A DNA stretch of 64,000 bases from Limnoperna fortunei (GCA_944474755.1 OX104113.1:67414074-67478073), one strand, 5' to 3'. Positions 11,536 through 24,663 are shown, numbered from the stretch's first letter. The notes: generated by a model not told the origin, from the sequence alone. Made by a program: numbers and translations.

Positions 11536-14337
11536 AAAAAAACACAATCTACAACACCAACACATTTAGATATTTATATATTTTATAAATGTTTGGCTGA
11601 TTGACCATGTAATAAACTATAATTAACGTTTACATGTATTTGTTATTGTAGAAATAATGTAATTTAAAATAATTTAAGAGGTTTCTAAAATACTGGCAAT
11701 AAGTCAGTTTCTGCACTAACTGTAATATATACTTTTTGTCATCATAAATCTGCAATTTTATAGCTATCTTTCCAATTCGTCAATTCCTTTGCATCGGCCA
11801 ACCGGGTTCCCTTGTCTGCAAACACTAAGATTCAGGTGTAGGTCATGGAAAAGGCCTTCTTACAAGTAGGTTATTACATTGAGAGTGATGAAAACCGACT
11901 TTTGTCAGTAAAATAAATTCTGGTAAATCACATGTGAAAAAAAATTATTTCACACCCTGGAAGTGACGTCACAATTAATGTAGCTATTAAACATTGACGC
12001 ACAAAAATACAAAACATGCAGAACATACAAAACACATTTCCTTCAAGTTTTCGGCGACATATTAAATATTCGTTAATGTAACGCATCGTGAATATTGAAC
12101 ATATGATCACTCGTGATGAAAATTACTTGTTTCATCTAATGCGTTCCACGATATTTTCAATATAATATGTGCGATTGATTTTCCTATAAATAAATAACAT
12201 CTAACATATTGGTAAAGTTATGTTCTTAAATTGACTTGTTATCTTAAACTGTTTTCGGTCCCTAGATAAAAAGGCAGTTACATTCTAACAGTGTTAGGTT
12301 TTGAATCTGTAAATGTATCTTTAATCTTGCGATAACAATGTTAAGCACCGGATGATGACATAATGTACGATTATTACGCGCTGAGAAAAGCTTGACGGAA
12401 ATTTGTACGGACGGACGGACGGACATGAGTGAAACTATCTGTCGTCGCGTGGGCATAAAAATCTGTCCAAGTCAAGAACAGCCGGATTTCGTTAAACAGG
12501 AAGTAGGCATGAAATTTAATCCCACGGTATAGGAATCCACGCTGATGCTGCATTCCAAATATCAAGAGGCCTTGATAGTTATTGCTGAGAATACTGCTTC
12601 GAAAATATTTTCCGCGATCGCCCGCCCGACATTGACAATCCAGAAATTCGGACAATGAACATGGAATGATGAGAAATATGAGGATGGAATAGAAAACAAA
12701 GGAACAGTAATTTTAAAGAGAAATAAGATCAACCTGTTAGGCCAACTAGGGTACACTCCTTAATTGTTTCGTGGTCTGTTTCACCGCCATCAGATGCTAA
12801 TGCTCCATCGTCGACCTCTTACAATAAGCTGGACTCTGCTGCGGACCACTAGGGACACACACGAAGGACAGAGTTAATGAAATCTTAACGAAACTGTATA
12901 CATATATGCACCAACCTATGAACTAACATCATTTGCACATTTATAAACAGCCCTAATTACACACATTCCCTGTAACATATACATGTAATATAACCAAAAC
13001 ATAGCTAGTATTCCTAATATTAAGCAATTCCCACCAAGCAACCAACTTAGTTAGGTGTGCATTTATAGAACATTTATTGTTCTTTGGATTGTGTCTGAAG
13101 GTTTATAGTATTGCATATACACGCATTGTCGGACTATTGGGCTGTCGGACCGATAGGCTGTGTGTCGGACTATTAGGCTGTCGGACTACCGGGATGTCAC
13201 CGATGACACACTAGTACACTCTAGTACACTCATATGCAGGTATAAACCTTTCTTAAGGGAAATGCAAAATGTCTTCTATGTAGTCTACACGTAAACTTAT
13301 ATTTTTAATGGTTGGTTATCTGCCTTTTAATTTTTTTTATTTAACCTATATATTTCTTTTGAATTAAAAGTTTTCATAATTTCAGCTAATATTGAAATGA
13401 AATGTGAAATTTTCGTACATGAGACAGCAAACCAACAAAACAGTAAACCTATGAAAAGAAACATTGAACTTAATTCATTTAAATACTAGTATATGCATAA
13501 ACTATCTATTGATAATAATATAACAATGTACCCTTTAAATTACGTCGATTTCAAAAATATCGACTTGAAAACATATCGACCGACAACTAAGACGTGTGTG
13601 TAGTATTTGCCCCAGACTAGATCCGGAATAATTATATTTTCGACTGACAATACTACGTGACTCACGCTTATTTTTAAAAGCACCAAGCGAGCGAGAGTTG
13701 CTGACATCTAGTGGTTGTTCCAAATACTAATAGTAGAGCGAAGACAATATTCAGAATATATCATTGTTCGCGTGCGAACGTTCACAATACATGTATGACG
13801 AGTAAAATGGTTGTTTCTTTATCGCCAACTAAACTTGGAATAAGGCATAGAAAGTAAGGAGCCTTATTTGTTAATTATCTTATATAACAGTTTAAGTTTG
13901 TGTTCTCCCTCCTTGCAGAAACTGTTTCTCACGCTGTTTCTTAATAAAGTTTATCTATAGACGTTATTTTTCAAATTTTAAGATTATATTAATTTTTCAA
14001 CTGCCTTCAAAACTCATTTTACTGTGTATATGGTCCCCAAAGATTTTTTTCGAACACAGTCTTAGACTAATCTTGTGTAAAACACCGGTATTCAAAAAGT
14101 AACTTTTGGTTAACCAACCATATGCTTAAGTGTTCATTCCAAATAAATAAGTGAAAAGATATTATGTTCAGGTTCTCCAAAATCTAATCAGGATTGAAAA
14201 ATCCCAAAGGTTGAGAAAATAAATGTTTTCGAGTTCATGACAACAATAACTGTCAAAAGATATAAAACTTCAGGCTATTAAATCCCACTTCTGGTTAACA
14301 TACCGTATATTTCCGTGCTCGTTTTAACATTCAAATG

Positions 14338-16735
14338 CCGAAGAGGAAACTGAATAACGAAAAGGAAAATGAATGTCGAAAAGGAAAATGGTTCATTTTC
14401 CTTTTCGAAAAGCGAAAAGGAAACTGAATAACGAAAAGTAAAATGAATGTCGAAAAGGAAAATGGTTCATTTTCCTATTCGAAAAGCGAAAAGGAAACTG
14501 AATAACGAAAAGGAAAATGAATGTCGAAAAGGAAAATGGTTCATTTTCTTATTCGGATAACGAATAGGAAACTGAATAACGAAAAGGAAAAGGAAAATGG
14601 TTCATTTTCCTATTCGAAAAGCGAAAAGGAAACTGAATAACGAAAAGGAAAATGAATGTCGAAAAGGAAAATGGTTCATTTTCCTATTCGGATAACGAAT
14701 AGGAAACTGAATAACGAAAAGGAAAATGAATGTCGAAAAGGAAAATGGTTCATTTTCCTATTCAGATAGCGAATAGGAAACTGAATAACGAAAAGGAAAA
14801 TGAATGTCGAAAAGGAAAATGGTTCATTTTCCTATTCGAAAAGCGAAAAGGAAACTGAATAACGAAAAGGAAAATGAATGTCGAAAAGGAAAATGGTTCA
14901 TTTTCCTATTCGAAAAGCGAAAAGGAAACTGAATAACGAAAAGGAAAATGAATGTCGAAAAGGAAAATGGTTCATTTTCCTATTCGAAAAGCGAAAAGGA
15001 AACTGAATAACGAAACAGGAAAATGAATGTCGAAAAGGAAAATGGTTCATTTTCCTATTCGAAAAGCGAAAAGGAAACTGAATAACGAAAAGGAAAATGA
15101 ATGTCGAAAAGGAAAATGGTTCATTTTCCTATTCGAAAAGCGAAAAGGAAACTGAATAACGAAAAGGAAAATGAATGTCGAAAAGGAAAATGGTTCATTT
15201 TCCTATTCGGATAACGAATAGGAAGCTGAATAACGAAAAGGAAAATGAATGTCGAAAAGGAAAATGGTTCATTTTCCTATTCGAAAAGCGAAAAGGAAAC
15301 TGAATAACGAAAAGGAAAATGAATGTCGAAAAGGAAAATGGTTCATTTTCCTATTCGAAAAGCGAAAAGGAAACTGAATAACGAAACAGGAAAATGAATG
15401 TCGAAAAGGAAAATGGTTCATTTTCCTATTCGAAAAGCGAAAAGGAAACTGAATAACGAAAAGGAAAATGAATGTCGAAAATGGTTCATTTTCCTATTCG
15501 AAAAGCGAAAAGGAAACTGAATAACGAAAAGGAAAATGAATGTCGAAAAGGAAAATGGTTCATTTTCCTATTCGGATAACGAATAGGAAGCTGAATAACG
15601 AAAAGGAAAATGAATGTCCAAAAGGAAAATGGTTCATTTTCCTATTCAGATAGCGAATAGGAAACTGAATAACGAAAAGGAAAATGAATGTCGAAAAGGA
15701 AAATGGTTCATTTTCCTATTCAGATAGCGAATAGGAAACTGAATAGCGAAAAGGAAAATGAATGTCGAAAAGGAAAATGGTTCATTTTCCTATTCGAAAA
15801 GCGAAAAGGAAACTGAATAACGAAAAGGAAAATGAATGTCGAAAAGGAAAATGGTTCATTTTCCTTTTCGGATAACGAATAGGAAACTGAATAACGAAAA
15901 GGAAAATGAATGTCGAAAAGGAAAATGGTTCATTTTCCTATTCAGATAGCGAATAGGAAACTGAATAACGAAAAGGAAAATGAATGTCGAAAAGGAAAAT
16001 GGTTCATTTTCCTATTCGAAAAGCGAAAAGGAAACTGAATAACGAAAAGGAAAATGAATGTCGAAAAGGAAAATGGTACATTTTCCTATTCGGATAATGA
16101 ATAGGAAACTGAATAACGAAAAGGAAAATGAATGTCGAAAAGGAAAATGGTTCATTTTCCTATTCGGATAACGAATAGGAAACTGAATAACGAAAAGGAA
16201 AATGAATGTCGAAAAGGAAAATGGTTCATTTTCCTATTCGAAAAGCGAAAAGGAAACTGAATAACGAAAAGGAAAATGAATGTCGAAAAGGAAAATGGTT
16301 CATTTTCCTATTCGGATAACGAATAGGAAGCTGAATAACGAAAAGGAAAATGAATGTCGAAAAGGAAAATGGTTCATTTTCCTATTCAGATAGCGAATAG
16401 GAAACTGAATAACGAAAAGGAAAATGAATGTCGAAAAGGAAAATGGTTCATTTTCCTATTCGAAAAGCGAAAAGGAAACTGAATAACGAAAAGGAAAATG
16501 AATGTCGAAAAGGAAAATGGTTCATTTTCCTATTCGAAAAGCGAAAAGAAAACTGAATAACGAAAAGGAAAATGAATGTCGAAAAGGAAAATGGTTCATT
16601 TTCCTATTCGAAAAGCGAAAAGGAAACTGAATAACGAAAAGGAAAATGAATGTTGAAAAGGAAAATGGTTCATTTTCCTTTTCGAAAAGCGAAAAGGAAA
16701 CTGAATAACGAAAAGGAAAATGGTTCATTTTCCCA
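14338..16735. repeat. 74-bp satellite array, right copy
   Basis: Inverted counterpart of 1-2776, about 32 units plus degenerate units fading out to about 16830. It is shorter than the left array, which itself is cut by the window edge. Confidence 0.95.
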
Positions 16736-17014
16736 TTCAAATAGCAAAAAGGAAAGCTAATGACTAAAAGAAAAGACACACCATTTTCATTTTCGAATAT
16801 CGAAAAGGAAAAAAACGAAAAGGAAAATAACTTGAGTTACGTAAAATAGGGTTACAATCTATGTTCACATTTTGTTTCTGATAATTGTTCAACCTGTTAT
16901 TAACGTGTGATTTTATACAGTCATGCAATTGGTGACCCAGAGAAAAGTGTGTCTTGATTTACGTGCTAAAAAGCTCTTTTTTACTGAACACCAAAGGTTT
17001 TGATTAATTGAATT

Positions 17015-17345
17015 TTAGCTTTACGTCCAGCTAGCAGTATAAGTATTTCAGCTATATATATTCAGGAAGACAACAAGTTAACAAAAGATAAATCAACGGA
17101 AAAATGTGTGGGGTAGGACATAGGGAACAAAAATTTGACCACCACTATAAAAGTATGGAGTATTGAGTTGGGAGAATTTAGCCTTTTTTAGCGGCTACAA
17201 TGTTCCTACTCTTTTCGAAATATATAAAAAGGGTCTTAAGCGTGTAAGGAGCGTGGCACTCTCCAAAACGTTACCCACTACGTACGCGGCCAGGCTTTCC
17301 ATATCGCTGGAGTAACTTTAGAGCGTCAGGAATTAATCCTTTTGG
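17015..17345 (-). repeat. Dispersed repeat F (copy 1)
   Basis: On the minus strand it reads through GGAGAGTGCCACGCTCCTTA, a segment ending in AAAGGCTAAATT, then GGTCAAATTTTTGTTCCC, and ends in a CTAGCTGGACGTAAAGCTAA box. The same order appears at 37972, 38440, 42340, 57005 and 63908. No open frame is conserved between copies. I do not know its class; a SINE-like retroposon or the 3' end of a longer element are both possible. Confidence 0.75.
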
Positions 17346-17409
17346 ACGTTCACCATCAGCAAGATACGTGTCTTAAGACCAATTATCCCTAAGCACCAAA
17401 ATAACTGGG

Positions 17410-18804
17410 ACATGTCTCAGATTTTGCTGAAGTTGCAATTGACCATTGGATCACAAAAATGATGACTGTTTGTTATGATTGACCACGGTTGCCATGGTAA
17501 CCGAGGCGGTCATTTTTTATCATTTCTCATACTGCGAAATAGCCTATATTCAATTCCCAATTTGTTATTCAAAAATCAATGCATATTCAATACAACGTTT
17601 TATTTGCTTAATTCAATACCTCATTGACAATATTCAAAACAGTTTCAAGACTAAACATAAATGTGTAGTCAGAACGAGGCTTTCAAATATGTCAAGAAAT
17701 CATGCATTTTTTCTGGAATTTTGTAACAAAAAAATTGCCATTTTTGCCACTTTACTGACTCCATTTTCAGAAAATGCACCAATCACAAATACTCATCATG
17801 AATATAATTACATAAATTGATGATTAATATTTAAAACTTATAAAAATCTCAATGGGGTAAAAAAAGATGTCTGTAGAAAACACTGTCAAAGATGGTTACC
17901 ATTGTAACTTGTGAAAAAAGCCATTTCTGTATTGTTCAATATTTCCACGAAACTACTGTTTCTTAGAGGGTTAAATTAAATCATACTTAATTATTATTTT
18001 AAACAGACATCCTATAAACTTAAAATGACATTGAAATCATTTCAGGGTACAGTGTCTCAAGGTCAAGGTCAACTAAAAATTGAGCTTTCAAATATAAAAA
18101 TCTCGAAGCAAAATCAATTTTAAGTGACCTTGAGAACAACACAAGTGACCTTGAAAGTTTTCTAAGGTCATACTATGTTGAAAAGATCCGTTTAGGTACA
18201 TATGATGACAACAATTGTTATCTTGGCTCATATTAGAAGTATGGTCATACATATATTTAAATATCGAAAAATTGCCGTTTTTGTTTTATTACCATGGTAA
18301 CCAACTTTAACAGTGTTTTCTAAAGACGTTTTTTCTTACCCCATTGAGATTTTAAAAATTTTTGAATATTAATCATCAATCTATGTAATTATATTCATGA
18401 TGAGTATTTGTGATTGGTGCATTTTCTGAAAATGGAGTCAGAAAAGTGGCAAAAATGGTAATATTTTTTACCAAAAATTATAGAGAATAATGCACTATTT
18501 CTTGACACGTTTAATAGTCTCAGTCTGATCACACATATATTTAAAATGTTGTAACTGTTTTGAATATTGTCAATGAGATATTGAATTAAGCAAATAAAAA
18601 AATTCTATTGAATATGAATTGATTTTCCCCTGAAAAATTGGGATTTAAATATTGCCCTTTTCACTGTATTTTAATCGGCTCAAAATGGCCGCCACGGTTA
18701 CCACGGCAACCAAAGTCAAATCATAACAAACAATCATTATTTTGTGATCCAATGGTCAATTTCAACTTATAAAATGAAAATCAGGAAAATCTGAGACATG
18801 TCAT
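17410..18804. mobile_element. 1.4-kb fold-back element with about 510-bp arms
   Basis: The left arm (17410-17920) begins GACATGTCTCAGATTTTGCT and the right arm (18285-18804) ends with its complement. Inner blocks such as CAAATACTCATCATGAATAT and GTTTGTTATGATT are mirrored. The loop of about 365 bp contains TCAAGGTCAAGGTCA and two TGACCTTGA sites. The 113-codon frame 17479-17820 lies in one arm and is not maintained in the other, so I do not call it a gene. Confidence 0.85.
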
Positions 18805-18935
18805 GTCTCACTCTATATGGAAATCCTTTGATCCTTATGGAGAATTGGTGTTAAGTGTTAAGTCTTTGAAGAACAATATTTTTTGTAAATGAAGAAAAAT
18901 CAGTTTACACATTTTTCCAAGAAAGATAAGTTCAC

Positions 18936-19196
18936 GTTTTTTACATCCTAACAAGTCAGGGTTTCTGTGTCCACGAAACGCTGACAAACTTAGCTAGGAA
19001 ATTCCCGGGCTACGTTTTCTTCCCACTCAAGAATAACTGCCAAACACGCTTCTTTCAAGCAATTTCATTTGTTGACATTTTGAGGGTTTGACGTCATATG
19101 AAAATCTTTTAGCCCGGGAATTTCCTAGCTAAGTTTGTCAGGGTTTCGTGGACACATGTTGACACAGAAACCCTGACTTGTGAGGATGGTTTTTTT
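18936..19196. mobile_element. hAT-like MITE, 245 bp, with near-perfect 8-bp target duplication
   Basis: The element at 18944-19188 has inverted ends of about 70 bp: CATCCTAACAAGTCAGGG at the left and CCCTGACTTGTGAGGATG at the right. Flanks GTTTTTTA and GTTTTTTT match at 7 of 8 bases. The terminus matches the smaller element at 21619-21692. An 8-bp duplication is typical of hAT transposons. Confidence 0.75.
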
Positions 19197-19317
19197 TATT
19201 TCGGTAATGATATTTCGTACTCTAATTACCAAACTTTAACAAATATCTTAACGAGTTCCGATTTCAAAGCGTTGTGCGTGTTTTAAAAAAATGCTAGAAT
19301 TCATTTACGAGGGGGTG

Positions 19318-19475
19318 GACAGGGGGGTACCTTTCTCCTTTCTCCCTCCCCACTGCTCCTTTCTCCCTCCCCTTAGCTCCTTTCTCCCTCCCCTCAGCTC
19401 CTTTCTCCCTCCCCTCTACTCCTTTCTCCCTCACCTCGGCTCCTTTCTCCCTCCCCTCTTTACACTTCTCCCTCT
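19318..19475. repeat. 20-bp polypyrimidine minisatellite
   Basis: About eight units of CTCCTTTCTCCCTCCCCTCA type on the plus strand, preceded by GGTGGACAGGGGGG. It gives a 62-codon frame of SFLPPL repeats that I reject as a gene. A second tract of the same unit is at 24520-24655. Confidence 0.9.
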
Positions 19476-19489
19476 TTAAAACCCTATAG

Positions 19490-20486
19490 CAATAGAAAAG
19501 ATCACTAAATTTTGACTCAAAAGTGATATAAATTTGGGATATGAAGCATATAAACGACTTTTACAAACAAAGCATGACTCATGACACATTATCAAATGAA
19601 TTTAATTGGTGTATCGTACCCTTTGGTAAAAAAATATGAGGATCATAAACTGTGACCGGTATATTTATGAAATCATGACACTGAAACCTAATAGCAATCA
19701 TACAGCCAGACCTGTAGTCCACATAGACCCATAGTCCACCCAAACTTGTAGTCCACACAGATCTCTAGTCATACAACCTATAGTCCATACAACCTATGGT
19801 CCATACAGACTTATTTTCCACATAGATTTATAATCCACTTACAATTCTAGTACACCAACACCCGTAGTCCACACAGACCTAAATGTTCAGAAAATAATAT
19901 AGTGTATTCATAACTTCAATTCATCGTTGTTTTTATGGTCTCTTGTTAACTGTCTCGTTGTAGTTTGAAAAAGAAACACAAAAGAAATTCTTTAATAATA
20001 GGACAATCTTGTATTTTTAAACTTTTAGTTCACTATCATGTAAGATTAGCATTATTCTACACTTAATTTACAGGGAGGATTTAATAGGTTTACATTTAGA
20101 GTAAAATTTTGATTAGTTAAAAATTAATTCATGATTAGGTCTAAATTTCTCAAAACAAAACTCAAATCAATTCTCAGACTTTTGAGTTATTTCTTAACTA
20201 CCACAGCAACATAAAAATTCTCTAAGTTCTGATCGACTTAAAAGGGAATTTAAACTGAAAAAATGGTGCTTATAAATGTAATGAAAAAGGGATTACATGT
20301 ATTTGCTGCTGTAACATAAATTGCCTGATTATTTGTGCTATTTACAGTTTTACTTTTGCTGCTATAGTTTTTTTTTTAAAAGGAGAAAACTGATATTTCA
20401 TAAATTGTCATTCAAGGGAAATAACTAAAAAAAAAAGTCATTTGACAAACTTGGACCAAACGAGTTATTTGTAGCCCTTGTACAAT
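19490..20486. other. AT-rich stretch with an 18-bp minisatellite
   Basis: At 19705-19885 there are about ten degenerate units of about 18 bp around GTAGTCCACACAGACC. The remainder (19490-19704, 19886-20486) shows nothing I can name. Confidence 0.65.
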
Positions 20487-20642
20487 CTAATTAAAGTTAA
20501 ATCTTTCACTTGCTCCCCCTTTTTGTTATTGGTAGCTGCGTAGTAACACGCAGCGACCATAGAAAAAAAGGGGGGGGGGGCAAGTGAAAGACAAACGCAG
20601 CGACCAAAAGGGGGAGCAAGTGAAAGATTTAATTTTAATTAG
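20487..20642. mobile_element. Short MITE, 156 bp
   Basis: Inverted ends of about 37 bp: CTAATTAAAGTTAAATCTTT at the left matches the complement of the right end (AAAGATTTAATTTTAATTAG). Inside, a block with ACGCAGCGACCA, a G run and GCAAGTGAAAGA is duplicated directly, once with a run of ten G. Confidence 0.75.
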
Positions 20643-20749
20643 AGTGGCCCTTGCCTTACAGATCATTTTTGCAGTTTAGAGTATCACTCTGATTTTAGGC
20701 TATAGTATGGTTTAGTAAGGTGGACAGGGGAAATGGAGCATCTATGTTT

Positions 20750-21065
20750 ATCAACTCCTCCTACAGTTTTCAACCCAGATCTCTGAAACTTCACATAACG
20801 ATTGCACATCTATTGAATTTGTTTCACCTGCTATTATGGAAGTGTTCCAGCATGTTCCTAATTTTCCAGACCTTGGAACTTTGTCATTTTTGAGCAGATT
20901 TACAGAAGACAGTAATTATATTGTGTAATTAACTCCTACAGTTTCAGTCTAGAACTCTAAATTTCACAGAAAGATTGAAAATGTAGTGAAGTTGTACACC
21001 TGTTATTATTGTTCGAGGATGTTTTTCCTTATTTTTCAGACTTGGGAACTTTGCGATTTTGTTAA
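20750..21065. repeat. Diverged tandem dimer, about 180-bp unit
   Basis: Two successive blocks share AACTCC-CTACAGTTT, TCTCTGAAACTTCACA, a CACCTG-TATTAT core and GGAACTTTG in order. They are clearly duplicated but diverged. Confidence 0.6.
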
Positions 21066-21610
21066 CTGTTGAATTGTTTAATTATGTATTCGTTTATAAA
21101 AACTTAATTGTAAGTATGAGGATAATTCATTGAGAAATTTATAAGTTTTAAGTTACAAAGCAAACACTGAAAATTTCAAGAAAAATTATGAGTAAATTAC
21201 ATATAATACTGTAAGAAGTAACTGGACAATTTTTTGACAATTAAATTGTTTGTAGGCCATGTCCTTCTATTACTTTTCTATAAATCGTAAATCTTTGGTA
21301 CTGATCCTAAAACCAAGATGGCCACAACACTGGAACATAGAACTCCAGAGGCACTAAAAATAGCTGGTTTCAGAAACTATTTCACTTATTTAAATCAAAT
21401 TATGCAGAACTAATATAAGGGTAATTTTCTACCATTGTAAAATGCATAGTGGCTACTAGAGCCATTGATGTTCTGATATGTTTATTTGTATAAAACTGTT
21501 AAATTGAAAAAAAAAACTTTTTCAAGAATTTGTTTTTCTTAATTTCAAATTTTGACCCTTTTCAATTTGTTTTCATGTATTGTGAAAGCGCTATACATTC
21601 AACCATGTCT

Positions 21611-21700
21611 AGTAACGTCATCCTCCCAAGTCAGGGGTTCTGAGGCCGTGATGGAGCGAACGCGGACTCAGAACCCCTGACTTGGGAGGATGAGTAACGT
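21611..21700. mobile_element. 74-bp hairpin MITE with perfect 8-bp target duplication
   Basis: The element at 21619-21692 consists of two arms of about 26 bp (CATCCTCCCAAGTCAGGGGT and its exact complement) around a short loop. It is flanked on both sides by AGTAACGT (21611-21618 and 21693-21700). The ends match those at 18944-19188. Minimal hAT-type non-autonomous element by TSD length. Confidence 0.88.
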
Positions 21701-22630
21701 TTGTTACGAACACATTTGTGTAATTTTTTACCGATTTATTACGACTTTCAACGTATTTGCCGCACTTTGAATTAACACTGAAAAATATAATATCATTTTA
21801 GATATGCGTTTTTTTTCTCAATAATTTTTCCATGAATTTTTAGAGTACAACCTATATTTTTGTCAGATGTACACGAGTTTATCTTTTTCTATAGTCGTTT
21901 CATTAGCGCGACATTTTTTAAACGATGTTATTATAAACAAAGTTGCATGAACATATTATAAATATTCGATAAGGAAAATATAAATGCGCAAAACGTATTT
22001 GAGCAATAAATGTTTATTTATTGTGAACATAGACATACAAATCTAGATATTAAACCCTCTTTTAAGGTGCACGACGTAATATTTAACGTAACGTCAAAAA
22101 AGCTCAAATGACGCTACGTTTAGAGGCCCCAATAACGTGCGCTACGTCTTATTGAAATTGTTACAATTTTCAATGTAAAAGAATTAACAAAACTTCATTT
22201 GTTTTAAAATCTACCGGTATTATGTACTACATGCAATAAAACACTACCAGTGCAAACTGCGCTTTGATTAATATTTGTTTTGCGTACATGGATCCAAACT
22301 AATGGATGCAAAGCTAAAACTAGGTACTCTAAGTGGTGTCAGAGGAGAAGATTGTTTATAAAGTTAACAACGGACAGATAACAGATGACAGACCACTAGT
22401 CAATAAGTGATCTCAATATAGAAAAGTGACAGACATACGCTTTAGGAAAAACCTTACTGCATACTAGCATAGTAAAAATTCTGATCATTTGGATGCAATT
22501 TATCTCTTTACTGGAGTTTTATGAAAATAATTTTAGTCTTTTTAAATTACATCAATGAATTGGCACTTATTAAATGATTTTCAGGTACGAATTAAAGAAC
22601 ATATTTGTAAAAGTACTGCCTCCCTCTTTT
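21701..22630. other. AT-rich non-coding stretch
   Basis: No gene. A CpG-bearing segment at 22070-22150 repeats GACGTAA/TAACGT/GACGCTACGT motifs but I cannot assign it. Confidence 0.5.
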
Positions 22631-24515
22631 TAGCTCACCTGGACCGAAGGTCCATGTGAGCTATTGCTATCACTTGGCGTCCGTCGTCCGTCGTCCGTCG
22701 TCCGTCGTCCGTCGTCTGTCGTCCGTCGTCCGTCGTCCGTCGTAAACTTTTTCAAAAATCTTCTCCTCTGAAACCACTGGGCCAATTTTTTTCAAACTTG
22801 GCCACAATCATCCTTAGGGTTCCTAGTTTCAAGTTTGTACCCAGGGTGTTGATCAACAGACAAATATGGCCGCTGTTACTAAAAATAGAACATGGGGGTC
22901 AACACAGGTTTTTGATCATTATCTAAAAAACTATAATAGCTATAGAGAAAACCGTTACTTCAAATTGATCAGCACATTAAGGTCTACAATAGTTGCTATT
23001 AGTGCGAAGTTGTGTATTGGCTTCTTGTAGGAGTTATTGCCCTTTTTTGACGATTTTTGACAAAATTTTTGGTATTTACAATATAACCTGAAAAATATAC
23101 GAGGTAGAGTGAAACTGTAAATGGCAAAAATGATCAGCAATAAAAGCCCTACAATTCACTTGATTGGTCTGAAATTGTCAGATGACTCTTTATATGAGTT
23201 ATTGCCCTTAAATGGTAATTTTTTATGAAATTTTCCGTTTTTGTCCTGTAACTTTAAAACTATAACAGCTAGAGTAAAACTGTAAATAGCAAAAATGATC
23301 AACAATACAAGCCCTACAATTCACTGTATTAGTCTGAAATTGTCAGATGACTCCTTATAGGAGTTATTGCCCTTAAATAGCAATTTTTTATGAAATTTTC
23401 CGTTTTTGTCCTGTAACTTGAAAACTATAGCAGCTAGATTGAAACTGTAAATTGCACAAATGATCAGCAATAAAGACCCTACAATTCACTTGATTGGTCT
23501 GAAATTGTCAGATGACTCCTTATATGAGTTATTGCCCTTAAATTGTAATTTTTTATGAAATTTTCCGTTTTTGTCCTGTAACTTTAAAACTATAACAGCT
23601 AGAGTAAAACTGTAAAGAGCAAAAATGATCAACAATACAAGCCCTACAATTCACTGTATTAGTCTGAAATTGTCAGATGACTCCTTATAGGAGTTATTGC
23701 CCTTAAATGGCAATTTTTTATGAAATTTTCCGTTTTTGTCCTGTAACTTGAAAACTATAGCAGCTAGATTGAAACTGTAAATTGCACAAATGATCAGCAA
23801 TAAAGACCCTACAATTCACTTGATTGGTCTGAAATTGTCAGATGACTCCTTATAGGAGTTATTGCCCTTAAATTGCAATTTTTTATGAAATTTTCCGTTT
23901 TTGTCCTGTAACTTAAAAACCATAGCAGCTAGAGTGAAATAATAAATTGCAAAAATGATCAGCAAAAAAGCCCTACAATTCATTTAATTGGTCTGAAATT
24001 GTCAGATGACTCCTTATAGGGGTTATTGCCCTTAAATGACAATTTTGTTAAGAAATTTTCCATTTTTGTCCTGTAACTTGAAAACTATAGTAGCTAGATT
24101 AAAACTGTAAATTGCACAAATGATCAGCAATAGAAGCCCTACAAATGATTGCTTAGTCCAAAAATTGCAAGATGACTCTTTATAGGAGTTATTGCCCTTT
24201 CATTATGAATTTGGACATATGAACAGTTTTTTAATTATAAATTAGTCTATAACACACCTATTAGTAGAGTAAAACTGTAAATTTCTAAAGTACCCTAAAG
24301 GACAATGCCTAAAAACCATTTAATTTTCAGAAATTGTGGATGGCACCTTATAGGAGTTATTGTATTTAACAAATTTTTTGAAGAAATGTTTAGTTTTTGC
24401 ACAGTAACTTAAAAGCTATAACAACTAGACTGAAACTGTTAATTTCAAAAATTTTAATATAGTTTAAGTCATTTGGATTCCAGGTGAGCGATTACAGGCT
24501 CCTGGGAGCCTCTAG
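22631..24515 (+). mobile_element. Non-autonomous Helentron-like element with about 165-bp monomers (pearl/HINE type)
   Basis: Starts after a T run with the hairpin AGCTCACCTGGACC-GAA-GGTCCATGTGAGCT, followed by (GTCCGTC)n. The core has about eight tandem monomers; the landmark ATGATC recurs at 23295, 23460, 23625 and 23790, exactly 165 bp apart. Near the 3' end CCAGGTGAGCG mirrors the 5' CTCACCTGG (subterminal inverted repeat). Then comes the hairpin AGGCTCCTGGGAGCCT, directly followed by CTAG (24512-24515) and a T run. Hairpin plus CTRR before T is the Helitron 3' signature; subterminal inverted repeats are typical of Helentrons. No Rep/helicase frame, so non-autonomous. Confidence 0.8.
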
Positions 24516-24519
24516 TTTT

Positions 24520-24655
24520 AATTTTTTCCTTTCTCCCTCCCCCTTTCTCCTTTCTCCCTCCCCTCACCTCCTTTCTCCCTCCCCTCAGCTCCTTTCTCCC
24601 TCTCCTCTACTCCTTTCTCCCTCCCCCTCTCTCCCTGTCTCCCACTACCCTGTCC
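24520..24655. repeat. 20-bp polypyrimidine minisatellite, second tract
   Basis: About six units of the CTCCTTTCTCCCTCCCCT family, followed by CCCTGTCCACCCTCTC. That is the inverse of the GGTGGACAGGG that precedes the tract at 19318. Confidence 0.9.
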
Positions 24656-24663
24656 ACCCTCTC

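Larger units (their letters stand above)
10371..16830 (-). repeat. Right arm of the giant inverted duplication
   Basis: Reverse-complement copy of 1-6879, starting abruptly at the gap edge. It carries the dispersed repeat with four 60-bp units (10661-10875), the SINE (11295-11535), the palindromic MITE, the GTCCGACA minisatellite and the 74-bp satellite in mirrored order. Confidence 0.93.

Noticed and set aside
17479..17820. 113-codon frame
   Set aside because: It lies in one arm of a fold-back element, and the mirrored arm does not keep the frame.
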